From assembly GCF_021391535.1 (NCBI RefSeq), contig NZ_CP090066.1, positions 1,873,501 to 1,937,500 of the forward strand: a stretch of 64,000 bases of DNA. The letters run 5' to 3'. Positions within the stretch are counted from its first letter, which is position 1. The number at the start of each line of letters is the position of its first letter. Under the pieces are notes generated by a model. That model was not told the DNA's origin. It searched no databases and worked only from the letters and a program-made list of their open reading frames with translations. The DNA is from Aurantimonas sp. HBX-1. Lineage in GTDB: Bacteria > Pseudomonadota > Alphaproteobacteria > Rhizobiales > Rhizobiaceae. The position numbers and the translations under genes were made by a program. Of this stretch, positions 51,480 through 61,344 are shown in pieces.

Positions 51480-53929
51480 TTCGGCACCGATGCGGCGTCG
51501 CCGAGGTCGGCCGTCGGATCTGATGCTGGTATCGCCGGCTCGAGCCGTGGTGTCGTGATTGCAGTCGCCGACGCGGTGCCTGTCGTTGCCGCCGCGGGTA
51601 CCGGCATCGCCATCGCGGCGCCGCTGGGCACTTGCGTGGTCGATTCCTCGGCGGACGCAGCCGTCACGGCCGCATCCGTCGCCGGCTTTCGCCAGAACTC
51701 CGGCCAGGGTGCGCCCCTGTGACGGTTCCATTCGACGAACGGCTCGGGGATGGCCCGGGCGACGACCGGCCTGCCTGTTTCGGGATCGGTGGCGACCGCC
51801 AGCGAGCCGGTCCGCCGCAGTGTCCGCAGCGTCACGAGAACGGCGCCTGAGCGGCAGCCGGTCAGCCGGATGGCGCGGGCGACGATGGCGACATCGGCTT
51901 CGTCGCACGCCTGTCCGGTCTTTTCGTAGTCGTCCGTCCAGGCGACCTTCAGTCCGCCCCGTGTCACGAAGCGGCAGAAGCCGTCGGCGCAGTCGGCCGG
52001 CAGCGATGCCCGGTCGCCGCTACCGGGCGGTCGATCCGGCGTGAAGGCCCGCTCCCATTGCTCGGCGACGAAATCGTTCGGCTTCGGCGCCAGGAACGCG
52101 AGGTCGCCCGCCTCGGCCAGCGTCGCGATCTCCTTGCCGTCCTCGAAGATCAGGAGTTCCGGCCGGGGCGAGCGGTCGGGAAAGAGTGCCAGGCCGAGCG
52201 CGGCCAGCGGCAGCGCCAGCCAGCGCAGGCCGCTGGCGAGGAACGATCCCGCAAGAATGGCGAGGGTGAGCAGCAGCAGGCCCGTCTCGGTCATCAGGCC
52301 GACGCCGCTGTCGGGGAGCCGGTCATGGACCCAATGGGCAATCTCCAGCACCAGCGCGACGCCCGCGCCCATCAGCTGCAGGAACCAGGCGTCCAGCCCG
52401 AACGGCATCAGCAGCGTGCCGATCAGCGCCAGCGGCATGATCCAGAAGCTGAAGAGCGGCATGGTCAGGAGATTGGCGACGAAGCCGAACAGCGCCATGC
52501 GATGGAAATGGTAGGCCGAATAGGGCGCCGTGGCGGTGCCGGCGAACAGCGACGTGGCGAGGATTGCCGCCAGCGCAATGAGCACGGTGCGTCCGATGCC
52601 GCGCCCGGGAGCCGCCGCAGCCGAAGCGCGCTGCCGCTGCCAGGCGCTCAACGCCGCATAGCCGCCGACCAGCGCCGCCGTCGCGGCAAAGCTCATCTGG
52701 AAGCTCGCCGTCATCACCGAATGCGGACTCAGCGCCACGACGACGATGGCGGCGATCGACAGGTTGCGCAGCGTCAGCGCCGGGCGGTCGAAAAGGACGG
52801 CGACGAGCATGACCGCGAGCATCACGTAGGCGCGCTGCGTGGCGACGTTGGCGCCGGAGATGCCGAGATAGAACGTCGCGACGGCGAGCGCCGCGACGGC
52901 CGCGATCTTCCTGGTGGGCAGCCGCAGCGCGATGGAGGGAAACAGCGCCAGCAGCGAGCGGACGAGCACGAGGGCAAAGCCCGCGACGATCGCCATGTGC
53001 AGACCCGAGATCGACAGCACATGCGCGAGGCCGGTGCTGCGCAGCCATTCCTCCGCATCCTCCGGGATCGCGGCGCGCTCGCCGGTGATCAGCGCGGCGG
53101 CGATGGCGCCGGCGGGGCCGCCGATCGTATCCTGGATGCGTTCGGTCATCGCCAGGCGGACCAAAGCGAGCTGCGTGCGGACCCGTTCGATGACCCCGGG
53201 TTCGGGTTCCGGCGGCGCGGCGCCGACCACGCCGTCCGGCGCCCCGAGGCTGAAACCATAGGCGCCGAGGCCGTCAAAGAAGGGCTGAAAGGCAAAGTCG
53301 TGGCTGCCGGGATAGGCAGGTCCCGAGGGGGGCCGCAAGCGCACAAGCCCGGCATAGGTCTCACCGGGCGCGATCGGGCGGTGCCGGCTGCCGACGAGGA
53401 TCCGCACCCGCTCAGGCGGGCGGGACAGCACCGGGCGGTCTGTCGCCCTGACGTCGATCATGTAGCGATAGCGGCCCCGATCGTCGCGCTCCCGCGCCAC
53501 CACGGTGCCGACGATGCGCACCGTCGCCTCGCCGGAGAAGACCGTCGTCGCCGTTCGCGAGATGTCCGCGACGCTCAGTCCGGCACCTGCCATCGCCACG
53601 CCGACGACGAGCAGCACGCCCCGCCGCAGCGGGCGAGACGCGATGTGCCAGGCGATCAGTAGCAGGACCGCGCTCGTGCTAAAGCACAGCAGCGGCGGCG
53701 GCCGCCATCCGAGCCCGTGCACCATGCCGGCGCCGCCGATCAGGGCGATGGGCACCAGATGAAACCCGGAGCGGGCCCGGGTTTCGGCCTCCAGCTGGGC
53801 GGATAGCCACGCCGCGATGCTCTCGAGCCATCCGGCGCGCGATCGCCACCGCCGAGACCAGGACCGGGCGCGCCCGAATACGGCGCGGGACGCACGCGGC
53901 GGCTGGTCCCGATCCGCGGTGGCCGCCAT
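51476..53929 (-). CDS. comEC: ComEC/Rec2-family competence membrane protein
   Basis: Polytopic inner-membrane channel for single-stranded DNA uptake. 817 residues: an N-terminal cytoplasmic stretch, two to three membrane helices, a DUF4131/OB-like periplasmic region (about 130-220), the competence domain with STGLAHVLSISGLHMAIVAG and many helices (about 275-590), then a soluble C-terminal part of about 200 residues with a Pro/Ala/Thr-rich end. No metallo-beta-lactamase HxHxDH motif is seen, so the nuclease-like domain of Bacillus ComEC is absent or replaced. Whether the organism is naturally competent cannot be judged here. Confidence 0.92.
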   Translation of the reverse strand: MAATADRDQPPRASRAVFGRARSWSRRWRSRAGWLESIAAWLSAQLEAETRARSGFHLVPIALIGGAGMVHGLGWRPPPLLCFSTSAVLLLIAWHIASRPLRRGVLLVVGVAMAGAGLSVADISRTATTVFSGEATVRIVGTVVARERDDRGRYRYMIDVRATDRPVLSRPPERVRILVGSRHRPIAPGETYAGLVRLRPPSGPAYPGSHDFAFQPFFDGLGAYGFSLGAPDGVVGAAPPEPEPGVIERVRTQLALVRLAMTERIQDTIGGPAGAIAAALITGERAAIPEDAEEWLRSTGLAHVLSISGLHMAIVAGFALVLVRSLLALFPSIALRLPTRKIAAVAALAVATFYLGISGANVATQRAYVMLAVMLVAVLFDRPALTLRNLSIAAIVVVALSPHSVMTASFQMSFAATAALVGGYAALSAWQRQRASAAAAPGRGIGRTVLIALAAILATSLFAGTATAPYSAYHFHRMALFGFVANLLTMPLFSFWIMPLALIGTLLMPFGLDAWFLQLMGAGVALVLEIAHWVHDRLPDSGVGLMTETGLLLLTLAILAGSFLASGLRWLALPLAALGLALFPDRSPRPELLIFEDGKEIATLAEAGDLAFLAPKPNDFVAEQWERAFTPDRPPGSGDRASLPADCADGFCRFVTRGGLKVAWTDDYEKTGQACDEADVAIVARAIRLTGCRSGAVLVTLRTLRRTGSLAVATDPETGRPVVARAIPEPFVEWNRHRGAPWPEFWRKPATDAAVTAASAEESTTQVPSGAAMAMPVPAAATTGTASATAITTPRLEPAIPASDPTADLGDAASVPN

Positions 53930-54030
53930 CGCCCTCCCCCGTCGCCTTGTCTCTGCCCTTGCCTATGCTACACAGCCGCGACCCGAATGCGATATCGATC
54001 GCCACCCCATTTTGCCTGATCGGAGAGACC

Positions 54031-55452
54031 ATGGCGCAAGCCGTCGTAACCCGTTTTGCCCCCTCGCCGACCGGCTTCCTGCATATTGGCGGCGCGCGCA
54101 CGGCGCTGTTCAACTGGCTCTATGCCCGGGCGAAGGGCGGCAAGATGCTGCTGCGGATCGAGGACACCGATCGCGAGCGCTCGACCGAGCCCGCCGTGCA
54201 GGCGATCATCGACGGACTGGAATGGATGGGTCTGGCGGCCGACGAGCCGCCGGTTTCGCAGTTCGAGCGGGCCGCGCGGCACCGCGAGGTCGTCGACCAG
54301 CTTCTGGAGGCCGGCCAGGCCTATCGCTGCTTCGCCTCGCAGGCGGAGCTGGAGGAGATGCGCGAGCGTGCCCGCGCCGAGAAGCGCCCGCCGCGCTATG
54401 ACGGCCGCTGGCGCGACCGCGATCCGTCCGAGGCGCCCGAGGGGGTCAAGCCGGTGATCCGGCTGCGCGCCCCGCTCGAGGGCGAGACCATCGTCGACGA
54501 CAAGGTGCAGGGCCAGATCCGGTTTGCGAACAAGGATCTCGACGATTTCGTGCTGCTGCGGTCGGACGGCAATCCGACCTACATGCTGGCCGTGGTGATC
54601 GACGACCACGACATGGGCGTCACCCACATCATCCGCGGCGACGACCACCTGACCAATGCCGGACGGCAGACGCTGATCTACCGGGCGCTCGGCTGGGACG
54701 TGCCGGTGATGGCCCACATCCCGCTGATCCACGGCTCGGACGGTGCCAAGCTGTCGAAGCGCCATGGCGCGCTCGGCATCGAGGCCTACCGGGCCATGGG
54801 CTACCTGCCGGTTGCCCTCCGCAACTATCTCGTCAGGCTCGGCTGGAGCCATGGCGACGAGGAGATCATCTCCACCGAGGACATGATCGCCTGGTTCGAC
54901 ATCGACGAGATCAACAAGGGCGCGGCGCGTTTCGACTTCGCCAAGCTGGAGGCGCTCAACGGCCACTGGATCCGCCGGACGGACGACGCGGCGCTGGTCG
55001 ACATGCTGATGGTCGAGCGGGACTTCCTGCCGAACGGCGGCATCCTCAAGTCGCATCCGGACGACGAGATCCAGGCAAAGCTCACCGCGGCGATGCCGGG
55101 ACTGAAGGAGCGCGCCAAGACGCTGGTCGAACTGACCGAGAGCACGGCCTATCTCTTTGCGGCGCGACCGCTACTGCTCGAGGACAAGGCCGCGGCGATT
55201 CTCGACGACGGCGGGCGCGACATTGTCGCCGCAATAATGACCAGGTTCGAGGCCGCGGACTGGACCGCCGAGACCCTCGAAGGCGTGGTCCGCGACTATG
55301 CCGAAGCCGAAGGGCTGAAGCTCGGAAAGGTCGCCCAGCCGCTGCGCGCGGCGCTTACCGGGCGGACCACATCGCCCGGCGTTTTCGACGTCCTGGCGGT
55401 GCTCGGCCGCGAGGAATCGCTTGGTCGTCTATCCGATCAGGCGGCCAAATAG
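54031..55452 (+). CDS. gltX: glutamyl-tRNA synthetase
   Basis: Charges tRNA-Glu (and in many alphaproteobacteria tRNA-Gln for later amidation). 473 residues: VVTRFAPSPTGFLHIGGART with the HIGH-type motif near 18-21, LLRIEDTDRERS, the Asp/Tyr region AVVIDDHDMGVTHIIRGDDH, and KMSKS-type KLSKR. ATG 54031 gives the standard N-terminus. Divergent from comEC, upstream of gltA. Confidence 0.96.
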   Translation: MAQAVVTRFAPSPTGFLHIGGARTALFNWLYARAKGGKMLLRIEDTDRERSTEPAVQAIIDGLEWMGLAADEPPVSQFERAARHREVVDQLLEAGQAYRCFASQAELEEMRERARAEKRPPRYDGRWRDRDPSEAPEGVKPVIRLRAPLEGETIVDDKVQGQIRFANKDLDDFVLLRSDGNPTYMLAVVIDDHDMGVTHIIRGDDHLTNAGRQTLIYRALGWDVPVMAHIPLIHGSDGAKLSKRHGALGIEAYRAMGYLPVALRNYLVRLGWSHGDEEIISTEDMIAWFDIDEINKGAARFDFAKLEALNGHWIRRTDDAALVDMLMVERDFLPNGGILKSHPDDEIQAKLTAAMPGLKERAKTLVELTESTAYLFAARPLLLEDKAAAILDDGGRDIVAAIMTRFEAADWTAETLEGVVRDYAEAEGLKLGKVAQPLRAALTGRTTSPGVFDVLAVLGREESLGRLSDQAAK

Positions 55453-55598
55453 GCGCTTTCCGGGGCCATTTTATCGCGACGCAGCATGCACAGAGCCGAC
55501 AACTTGTGGCCTCAATGGCTTTGGAGTAGGCAGGGGGCTGAGCAAACCTTGTGCGCTGCGAAGGGTAATCCCGCCGCCGCTTTTGGAAGGGGACACGC

Positions 55599-56888
55599 AT
55601 GACGGAACAGTCTTCGAGAATCATCGTGGGCGAAACGGAGGCGGATCTGGAACTTCGCAGCGGGACGATCGGCCCCGACGTCGTCGACGTGACGACGCTC
55701 TACAAGAAGACAGGCCTGTTCACCTACGATCCCGGCTTCTCGTCGACTGCCTCGTGCGAATCCAAGATCACCTACATCGACGGCGACGAGGGCGTGCTGC
55801 TGCACCGCGGCTACCCGATCGACCAGCTTGCCGAAAAGGGTGACTTCCTCGAGACCTGCTACCTGCTGCTGTACGGCGAACTGCCGACGGCCCGCGAGAA
55901 GGAGGACTTCGTCTACCGCGTCACGCGGCATACGATGATCCACGAGCAGATGAGCCGCTTCTATACCGGCTTCCGCCGCGACGCCCATCCGATGGCGGTC
56001 ATGGTCGGCTCGGTCGGTGCCCTCTCGGCGTTCTATCACGACTCCACCGACATCGCCGATCCGCACCAGCGCATGGTCGCCAGCCTGCGGATGATCGCCA
56101 AGATGCCGACCATCGCGGCGATGGCCTACAAGTACCATATCGGCCAGCCGTTCGTTTATCCGCGCAACGACCTCGCCTATGCCGAGAACTTTCTGCACAT
56201 GTGCTTCGCGGTCCCCTGCGAGCCCTACCGGATCAACCCGGTGCTGGCACGCGCGATGGACCGGATCTTCATCCTGCATGCCGATCACGAGCAGAACGCC
56301 TCGACCTCGACGGTACGCCTTGCCGGGTCCTCTGGCGCCAATCCCTTCGCCTGCGTCGCCGCGGGTATCGCCTGCCTGTGGGGCCCGGCGCATGGCGGCG
56401 CCAACGAGGCGGCGCTGAACATGCTGACGGAAATCGGCACCGCCGACCGGATCCCCGAGTTCATCGCCCGCGCCAAGGACAAGAACGATCCGTTCCGGCT
56501 GATGGGCTTCGGGCACCGCGTCTACAAGAACTACGATCCGCGCGCCAAGATCATGCAGCAGACTTGCCACGAGGTTCTCGACGAACTCGGCATCAAGGAC
56601 GATCCGCTGCTCGAGGTCGCGATGGAGCTGGAGCGCATCGCGCTGACCGACGAGTACTTCATCGAGAAGAAGCTCTACCCGAACGTCGATTTCTATTCCG
56701 GCATCACGCTGAAGGCGCTCGGCTTCCCGACCGCGATGTTCACCGTGCTGTTCGCGGTGGCGCGCACCGTCGGCTGGATCGCCCAGTGGAAGGAAATGAT
56801 CGAGGATCCGAACCAGCGGATCGGTCGGCCCCGCCAGCTCTACACCGGCGCGCCGCTGCGCGACTATGTGTCCGTCGACAACCGCTGA
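55599..56888 (+). CDS. gltA: citrate synthase
   Basis: Entry enzyme of the TCA cycle, using acetyl-CoA made by the PDH complex encoded here. 429 residues, the long hexameric Gram-negative type: GDEGVLLHRGYPIDQLAE, catalytic His in ADHEQNASTSTVR, GPAHGGANEAAL, MGFGHRVYKNYDPRA and the Asp in NVDFYSG. AAGGGG lies 8 bases before the ATG. Closed by a hairpin that also serves lpxB from the other side. Confidence 0.98.
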   Translation: MTEQSSRIIVGETEADLELRSGTIGPDVVDVTTLYKKTGLFTYDPGFSSTASCESKITYIDGDEGVLLHRGYPIDQLAEKGDFLETCYLLLYGELPTAREKEDFVYRVTRHTMIHEQMSRFYTGFRRDAHPMAVMVGSVGALSAFYHDSTDIADPHQRMVASLRMIAKMPTIAAMAYKYHIGQPFVYPRNDLAYAENFLHMCFAVPCEPYRINPVLARAMDRIFILHADHEQNASTSTVRLAGSSGANPFACVAAGIACLWGPAHGGANEAALNMLTEIGTADRIPEFIARAKDKNDPFRLMGFGHRVYKNYDPRAKIMQQTCHEVLDELGIKDDPLLEVAMELERIALTDEYFIEKKLYPNVDFYSGITLKALGFPTAMFTVLFAVARTVGWIAQWKEMIEDPNQRIGRPRQLYTGAPLRDYVSVDNR

Positions 56889-56916
56889 TCGCCTGAGGAA
56901 ATCGGGACATTCAACG

Positions 56917-56941
56917 AAACGGGCGCTGCGGCGCCCGTTTT
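56917..56941. terminator. bidirectional terminator between gltA and lpxB
   Basis: Ten-base perfect stem (AAACGGGCGC 56917-56926 with GCGCCCGTTT 56931-56940), loop TGCG, T4 on the right and A3 on the left. It starts 28 bases after the gltA stop and its edge touches the lpxB stop codon, so it can end both convergent transcripts. Confidence 0.88.
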
Positions 56942-58107
56942 CATGTCCGGCGAGCGCCCGCGGCGAGGTCGAGGACGATGGCAGCCGCGGCATCGCCCGG
57001 TGCCCGCGCAATCGCCATGCGGTCGCGGATCTGGGTGAACCCGTCCAGCTGGGCGTGCCGCTCCGGCGTCTCGGTGATCAGCCGTTCCAGCCGCCGCGCC
57101 AGAAGCTCCGGCCGGATGACCTCGTGGAAGTGCTCGGGCACCAGCGGATGGCCCACAATGAAGTTCGGCAGCGCCGCGGTCCAGCCGGTGACCAGGTGGC
57201 GGAAGCGGTAGCCGACCGGGTCGAGTCGGTAGGCCAGCGCCATTGGGATGTCGGCGAGCGCCAGTTCGAGCGACACGGTGCCGGAGGCGGCGAGCGCCGC
57301 ATCGGCCGCCGCGAAGGCTTCCCATTTCGCCGCCTCGCCGGTGACGACGCGCGGCTGGACCGACCAGCGCGCGACCTTCTCCCGAACCATCGGCGCATGC
57401 CGGTCGAGCGTCGGCAGCACCGATTGGAGGCCGGGCACACGCTGGCTCAAGCGCTGCAGCGTCTCGCCGAAATCGTCGATCAGGCGCACGATCTCGCCGC
57501 GCCGGGAACCGGGCAGCAGCAGCAGCGTCGGCGGCGTGCCGGCGCGGCGGTCGGCGCCCGGCGCCTCGACCCGCTCGATGATCTGCTCCAGTGCCGGCAC
57601 GCTCATCAGCGGATGGCCGACATAGGTTGCCGGCGGCCCGCCGAACTGCCGCATCGTCGCCGGCTCGAAGGGCAGCGTGCAGATCGCGTGGTCGACATAG
57701 GCGCGCATCTTCGCGGCGCGCTCCTCGCGCCAGGCCCAGATCGTCGGAGGGATGTAGTTGGCGACCGGCAGGCCGGGCAGGCGCGCCCGGACGCGGCGCG
57801 CGACGCGGTGCGAAAAGGTCGGGCTGTCGATGATCACCAGCGCATCCGGGCGCGCCTTGACGATGAAGTTGCTGGTCTGGGAGAGCCGCAGCAGCAGCTG
57901 CGGCAACCGGGCAACGATGGCGCCGATGCCGATGATCGACAGTTCGTGGATGTCGAAGAGGCTCTCGAGCCCTTCCGCCTGCATCGCTTCGCCGCCGAGG
58001 CCCACGAAGCGTATCTCCTCGCCGGCACGCACCCGCAGCGCGCGCATCAAGTCGGCGCCGATCCGGTCGCCGGAAGGCTCGCCCACCACGAAGGCGATCG
58101 TCGTCAT
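56941..58107 (-). CDS. lpxB: lipid-A-disaccharide synthase
   Basis: Joins UDP-diacylglucosamine and lipid X in lipid A synthesis at the inner membrane. 388 residues, GT19 family: VVGEPSGDRIGADLMRAL, IIDSPTFSHRVARRVRAR, YIPPTIWAWREERAAKM, TYVGHPLM, LLPGSRRGEI and the end region AALPNFIVGHPLVPE. Last gene of the bamA-lpx unit; its start overlaps lpxI by four bases. Confidence 0.97.
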   Translation of the reverse strand: MTTIAFVVGEPSGDRIGADLMRALRVRAGEEIRFVGLGGEAMQAEGLESLFDIHELSIIGIGAIVARLPQLLLRLSQTSNFIVKARPDALVIIDSPTFSHRVARRVRARLPGLPVANYIPPTIWAWREERAAKMRAYVDHAICTLPFEPATMRQFGGPPATYVGHPLMSVPALEQIIERVEAPGADRRAGTPPTLLLLPGSRRGEIVRLIDDFGETLQRLSQRVPGLQSVLPTLDRHAPMVREKVARWSVQPRVVTGEAAKWEAFAAADAALAASGTVSLELALADIPMALAYRLDPVGYRFRHLVTGWTAALPNFIVGHPLVPEHFHEVIRPELLARRLERLITETPERHAQLDGFTQIRDRMAIARAPGDAAAAIVLDLAAGARRT

Positions 58108-58979
58108 GGCCGGGCCTCCTCCGCTTCGTCGGCGAGTCCCACCAGCGCGATGCCGCTCCGGTCGCTCGCTGCCACCACGTCTTCCAGCCCGAGAATGAGG
58201 CTGCGTCCGGCGCTGATCCCGATCGCCGTGATGCCTGCGGCGGCGGCCTCGGCGATTGTCGCCTCGCCGATGCTGGGCAGGTCGAAACGCGAATCCTGCT
58301 GAGGCTTGACGGTCTTGACCAGCACGCAGTGTTCGGACGGGGTTATGCGCCCGCGATGCCGCAGGTCGCCGACCCGCGCCAGCATCTCGCGCGTGCCCTC
58401 GACGCCCTCGACGGCGATCACCCGCTCGCGCGAGGCGACGACGGCCTGGCCGATGTCGAGCTCGCCGAGGCGGCGTGCCGCCGTCGCGGCGATGGCCATC
58501 GCCCGCTCTTCGTCCTCGCGCAGCGCCCGGCGCGACAACAGGCCCGCCGGCGTCAGCAGTTCCGGCACGATTTCCTGGACCGCCAGCATGCTGAAGCCAT
58601 CGCGTTCCAGGTAGCGCGACACGCCCCGCAGCAGATGGTCGTCGCCGCCGCGCACCATGCGGATGGCAGCCGGCAGGCGCACGAGGGTGCGGAGGCTGGG
58701 CAGCAGGGAGCGGAAATCGGGGCGGCGGGTCACGGTGCCGCAGAAGATCACGTGACGAACCTGGTGGCGCTTCAGATAGGCGATCGCGTCGCCGCTGCGG
58801 CCCCAGGCGAAGGCCTCGCCGTCATAACCGGTCCAGTCCTCGGCGATGCCGTCGCCGATGCGGACCACGAGCGGCGCCCAGCCGGCGGACCGCGCCGCCG
58901 CCGCGACGATCCTCGGCAGCGATCCGCCGCCGGCAAGGATGCCGAGCGGCTGGCCCGGGCGCTCCGGATCCACCCTCAC
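58104..58979 (-). CDS. lpxI: UDP-2,3-diacylglucosamine diphosphatase LpxI
   Basis: Hydrolyses UDP-diacylglucosamine to lipid X; the alphaproteobacterial replacement for LpxH. 291 residues of the former DUF1009 family: LGILAGGGSLPRIVAAAARS, HVIFCGTVTRRPDF, MVRGGDDHLLRGVSRYLE and the C-terminal SIGEATIAEAAAAGITAIG. It begins with GTG at 58979 inside the lpxA stop (GTGA), showing tight coupling between lpxA, lpxI and lpxB. Confidence 0.96.
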   Translation of the reverse strand: MRVDPERPGQPLGILAGGGSLPRIVAAAARSAGWAPLVVRIGDGIAEDWTGYDGEAFAWGRSGDAIAYLKRHQVRHVIFCGTVTRRPDFRSLLPSLRTLVRLPAAIRMVRGGDDHLLRGVSRYLERDGFSMLAVQEIVPELLTPAGLLSRRALREDEERAMAIAATAARRLGELDIGQAVVASRERVIAVEGVEGTREMLARVGDLRHRGRITPSEHCVLVKTVKPQQDSRFDLPSIGEATIAEAAAAGITAIGISAGRSLILGLEDVVAASDRSGIALVGLADEAEEARP

Positions 58980-59782
58980 CCCGGCATCGACTGCCGCGGC
59001 GTCACCAGCGAGCGGTCACCGCCGGAGCGGATGAAGCCCAGCAGGTCCTGCACCAGCGGATCGTCCGGAAACTCGAGCTGGACCTCGTCCATGTTCTCCT
59101 TGAACGTCAGGTCGAAGGAGAACAGCATCCGGTAGGCGCGGCGCACGTTGCGCACGGCTTCGCGGCCGAAACCGGCGCGCTTCATGCCGATGACGTTGAG
59201 GCCCGAGAGATAGGCGCGGTTGCCGAGCACCATGCCGAACGGAATGACGTCGCCTTCCACGGCGGCGAGGCCGCCGACATAGGCGTGGTGGCCGATGCGG
59301 GTGAATTGATGGATGCCGGAGCCGCCGGCGATCGTGGCGTACTCGCCGATCGTGCAATGGCCTGCCAGCATGACGTTGTTGATCAGCGTGACGTTCTTGC
59401 CGAGGACGCAGTCATGGGCGACGTGCGCCCCGGTAAAGAAGGCGCAGTCGTCGCCGACGGTCGTCTCCGAGCGGCCCTGCACCGTGCCCGCGTTCATCGT
59501 CACGTGCTCGCGGACCAGGCAGTTGCGCCCGATCACCAGGCGCGTGTCCTCGCCGCGATATTTGAGATGCTGCGGCGCGTGGCCGAGCGAGGCGAAGGGC
59601 CAGATCTGGGCGCCCTCCCCGATCTCGGTGTTGCCCCACAGGACCACGTGCGAGCGCAGCCGGCTGCCGGCGCCGAGGCGGACCTGCGGGCCGATATGGC
59701 AGAAAGGGCCGATCTCGCAGCCCTCGCCGATGACAGCCCCGTCCTCGACGATGGCGGTCGGATGAATCACAGAGTCAAGCAT
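58976..59782 (-). CDS. lpxA: UDP-N-acetylglucosamine acyltransferase LpxA
   Basis: First acylation of lipid A synthesis. 268 residues: a left-handed beta-helix of hexapeptide repeats (IHPTAIVEDGAVIGEGCEIG onwards to about 190), catalytic His in TGAHVAHDCVLG, IGHHAYVGGLAAVEGDV, and a helical C-terminal domain with GMKRAGFGREAVRNVRRAYR. Three bases after fabZ. Confidence 0.97.
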   Translation of the reverse strand: MLDSVIHPTAIVEDGAVIGEGCEIGPFCHIGPQVRLGAGSRLRSHVVLWGNTEIGEGAQIWPFASLGHAPQHLKYRGEDTRLVIGRNCLVREHVTMNAGTVQGRSETTVGDDCAFFTGAHVAHDCVLGKNVTLINNVMLAGHCTIGEYATIAGGSGIHQFTRIGHHAYVGGLAAVEGDVIPFGMVLGNRAYLSGLNVIGMKRAGFGREAVRNVRRAYRMLFSFDLTFKENMDEVQLEFPDDPLVQDLLGFIRSGGDRSLVTPRQSMPG

Positions 59783-59785
59783 CGA

Positions 59786-60253
59786 TCAGGACTGGTCCCG
59801 CGGCACCAGCATCGCGCTCACGCTCGCCTCGGCGACCTTGGTGTCTTCCACCCTGGCGACGCAGTCGAACTTCCAGATGTTGCCGCGCTTCTTGGTCTGG
59901 GTCACGTGGTATTCGAGGCGGTCGCCCGGCACGACAGGCTTGCGGAACTTGGCGTTGTCGATGGTCATGAAATACACCAGCTGCGGCACGCCCTTGCCGG
60001 TCGCCCGCGTGCAGATGGCACCCGCCGTCTGGGCCATGCCCTCGATGATCAGCACGCCCGGCATGACCGGAGCACCGGGGAAATGGCCGAGAAAATGCGG
60101 CTCGTTCGCGGTGACGTTCTTGATGCCGACGGCGCTCCGGTCGCCGTCGATGGCGATGATGCGATCGACCATCAGGAACGGATAGCGGTGCGGGAGAAGC
60201 TCGAGGATCTCCATGATGTCGACGCTCTCGAGCGCGGTCACCGCCTCATTCAT
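59786..60253 (-). CDS. fabZ: 3-hydroxyacyl-ACP dehydratase FabZ
   Basis: Dehydratase of fatty acid elongation, competing with LpxA/LpxD for hydroxyacyl-ACP. 155 residues, hot-dog fold: LLPHRYPFLMVDRI with the catalytic His, GHFPGAPVMPGVLIIEGMAQT with the catalytic Glu, and the C-terminal VARVEDTKVAEASVSAML. Overlaps the lpxD 3' end by eight bases. Confidence 0.97.
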   Translation of the reverse strand: MNEAVTALESVDIMEILELLPHRYPFLMVDRIIAIDGDRSAVGIKNVTANEPHFLGHFPGAPVMPGVLIIEGMAQTAGAICTRATGKGVPQLVYFMTIDNAKFRKPVVPGDRLEYHVTQTKKRGNIWKFDCVARVEDTKVAEASVSAMLVPRDQS

Positions 60254-61325
60254 CGTCCGACCTCTGCGACCGCCCCTTGCGGGCCATCTCGTGTAGGTAT
60301 GTCACTTCGCGAAACCATTCCCGTACCGGCCGCGCCGGTGTTCCACCCCAACGTGCACCAGCCGGGACATCGCCGTTGACGCTCGACACGGCCGCGATCT
60401 GCGCCCCGTCACCGACCGTCACGTGACCGGTGACGCCGGACTGACCGCCTATCATCACCCCGTCGCCGAGTGTCGCGCTGCCGGATATGCCGACCTGCGC
60501 GACGATGGCGCAATGCCGCCCGATCCGCACGTTGTGGCCTATCTGGACCTGGTTGTCGATCTTGGTGCCCTCGCCGATGACGGTGTCGCGGATCGCGCCC
60601 CGGTCGATCGTCGTGTTCGCCCCGATCTCGACGTCGTCCTGGATGATCACCCGGCCGATCTGCACGCTCTTGCTCAATCCGGCAGGGCCGGCGGTATAGC
60701 CGAACCCATCCTGGCCGATCCGCACGCCGGGATGCAGGATGACGCGATTGCCGATCAGCGCATGCGTCGCCACGACGCCGGCACCGATCCGGCATTCGCG
60801 CCCGATGCGGCAGTCGGCACCGATAACGGCGCCCGCAGCGATCAGCGTGAGGCGGCCGATCTTCACCCGCGGCCCGATCACCGCGAAGGCCTCGACCGTG
60901 GCACCGTCCTCGATCTCGGCGGAAGGATGGATGTCGGCTCGCGGGGAGAGACCTTCGATGCCGGTGGGAGCCGTTGGCGCCGCGCCCATCGGAAACAGCG
61001 CCCGCCCCGCCGCGGCGAAGGCATTTGCGGCATTCTTCGCCACGATGCAGGCAATACCCGCAGGCACCAGCGCGAGATGCTTCTGCGCCACGACGACGCA
61101 GCCTGCCCGCGTCTCAGCAAGATCGGAGGCGTAACGGGGCGAGTCGAAGAAGGTCAGGTCGTCCGGTCCGGCTTCGCCGAGCGCGGCGATGCCGGTGACC
61201 GTCCGCGATGCGTCGGCTCCGCCGCCGACGGCGCCGCCGACGAGGTCGGCGACAGCCTGCAGCGTCAGGCCGCTGCCGCGCGGGAAGAATGTCGGATCTT
61301 GCATCGGTGATGGCGGGGGCGTCAC
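60246..61325 (-). CDS. lpxD: UDP-3-O-acylglucosamine N-acyltransferase LpxD
   Basis: Third acylation step of lipid A. 359 residues from the GTG at 61325, which has AAGGAG 8 bases upstream; ATG 61304 (seven codons later) lacks a ribosome site but is the other candidate. N-terminal uridine-binding domain (ARAGCVVVAQ-type segment), hexapeptide beta-helix (IHPSAEIEDGATVEAFAVIG onwards), active-site His in QIGHNVRIGRHCAIVAQVG, and a C-terminal helix. Nineteen bases after bamA. Confidence 0.95.
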   Translation of the reverse strand: MTPPPSPMQDPTFFPRGSGLTLQAVADLVGGAVGGGADASRTVTGIAALGEAGPDDLTFFDSPRYASDLAETRAGCVVVAQKHLALVPAGIACIVAKNAANAFAAAGRALFPMGAAPTAPTGIEGLSPRADIHPSAEIEDGATVEAFAVIGPRVKIGRLTLIAAGAVIGADCRIGRECRIGAGVVATHALIGNRVILHPGVRIGQDGFGYTAGPAGLSKSVQIGRVIIQDDVEIGANTTIDRGAIRDTVIGEGTKIDNQVQIGHNVRIGRHCAIVAQVGISGSATLGDGVMIGGQSGVTGHVTVGDGAQIAAVSSVNGDVPAGARWGGTPARPVREWFREVTYLHEMARKGRSQRSDDE

Positions 61326-61344
61326 CGCCCCCGCTCCTTCCGCA

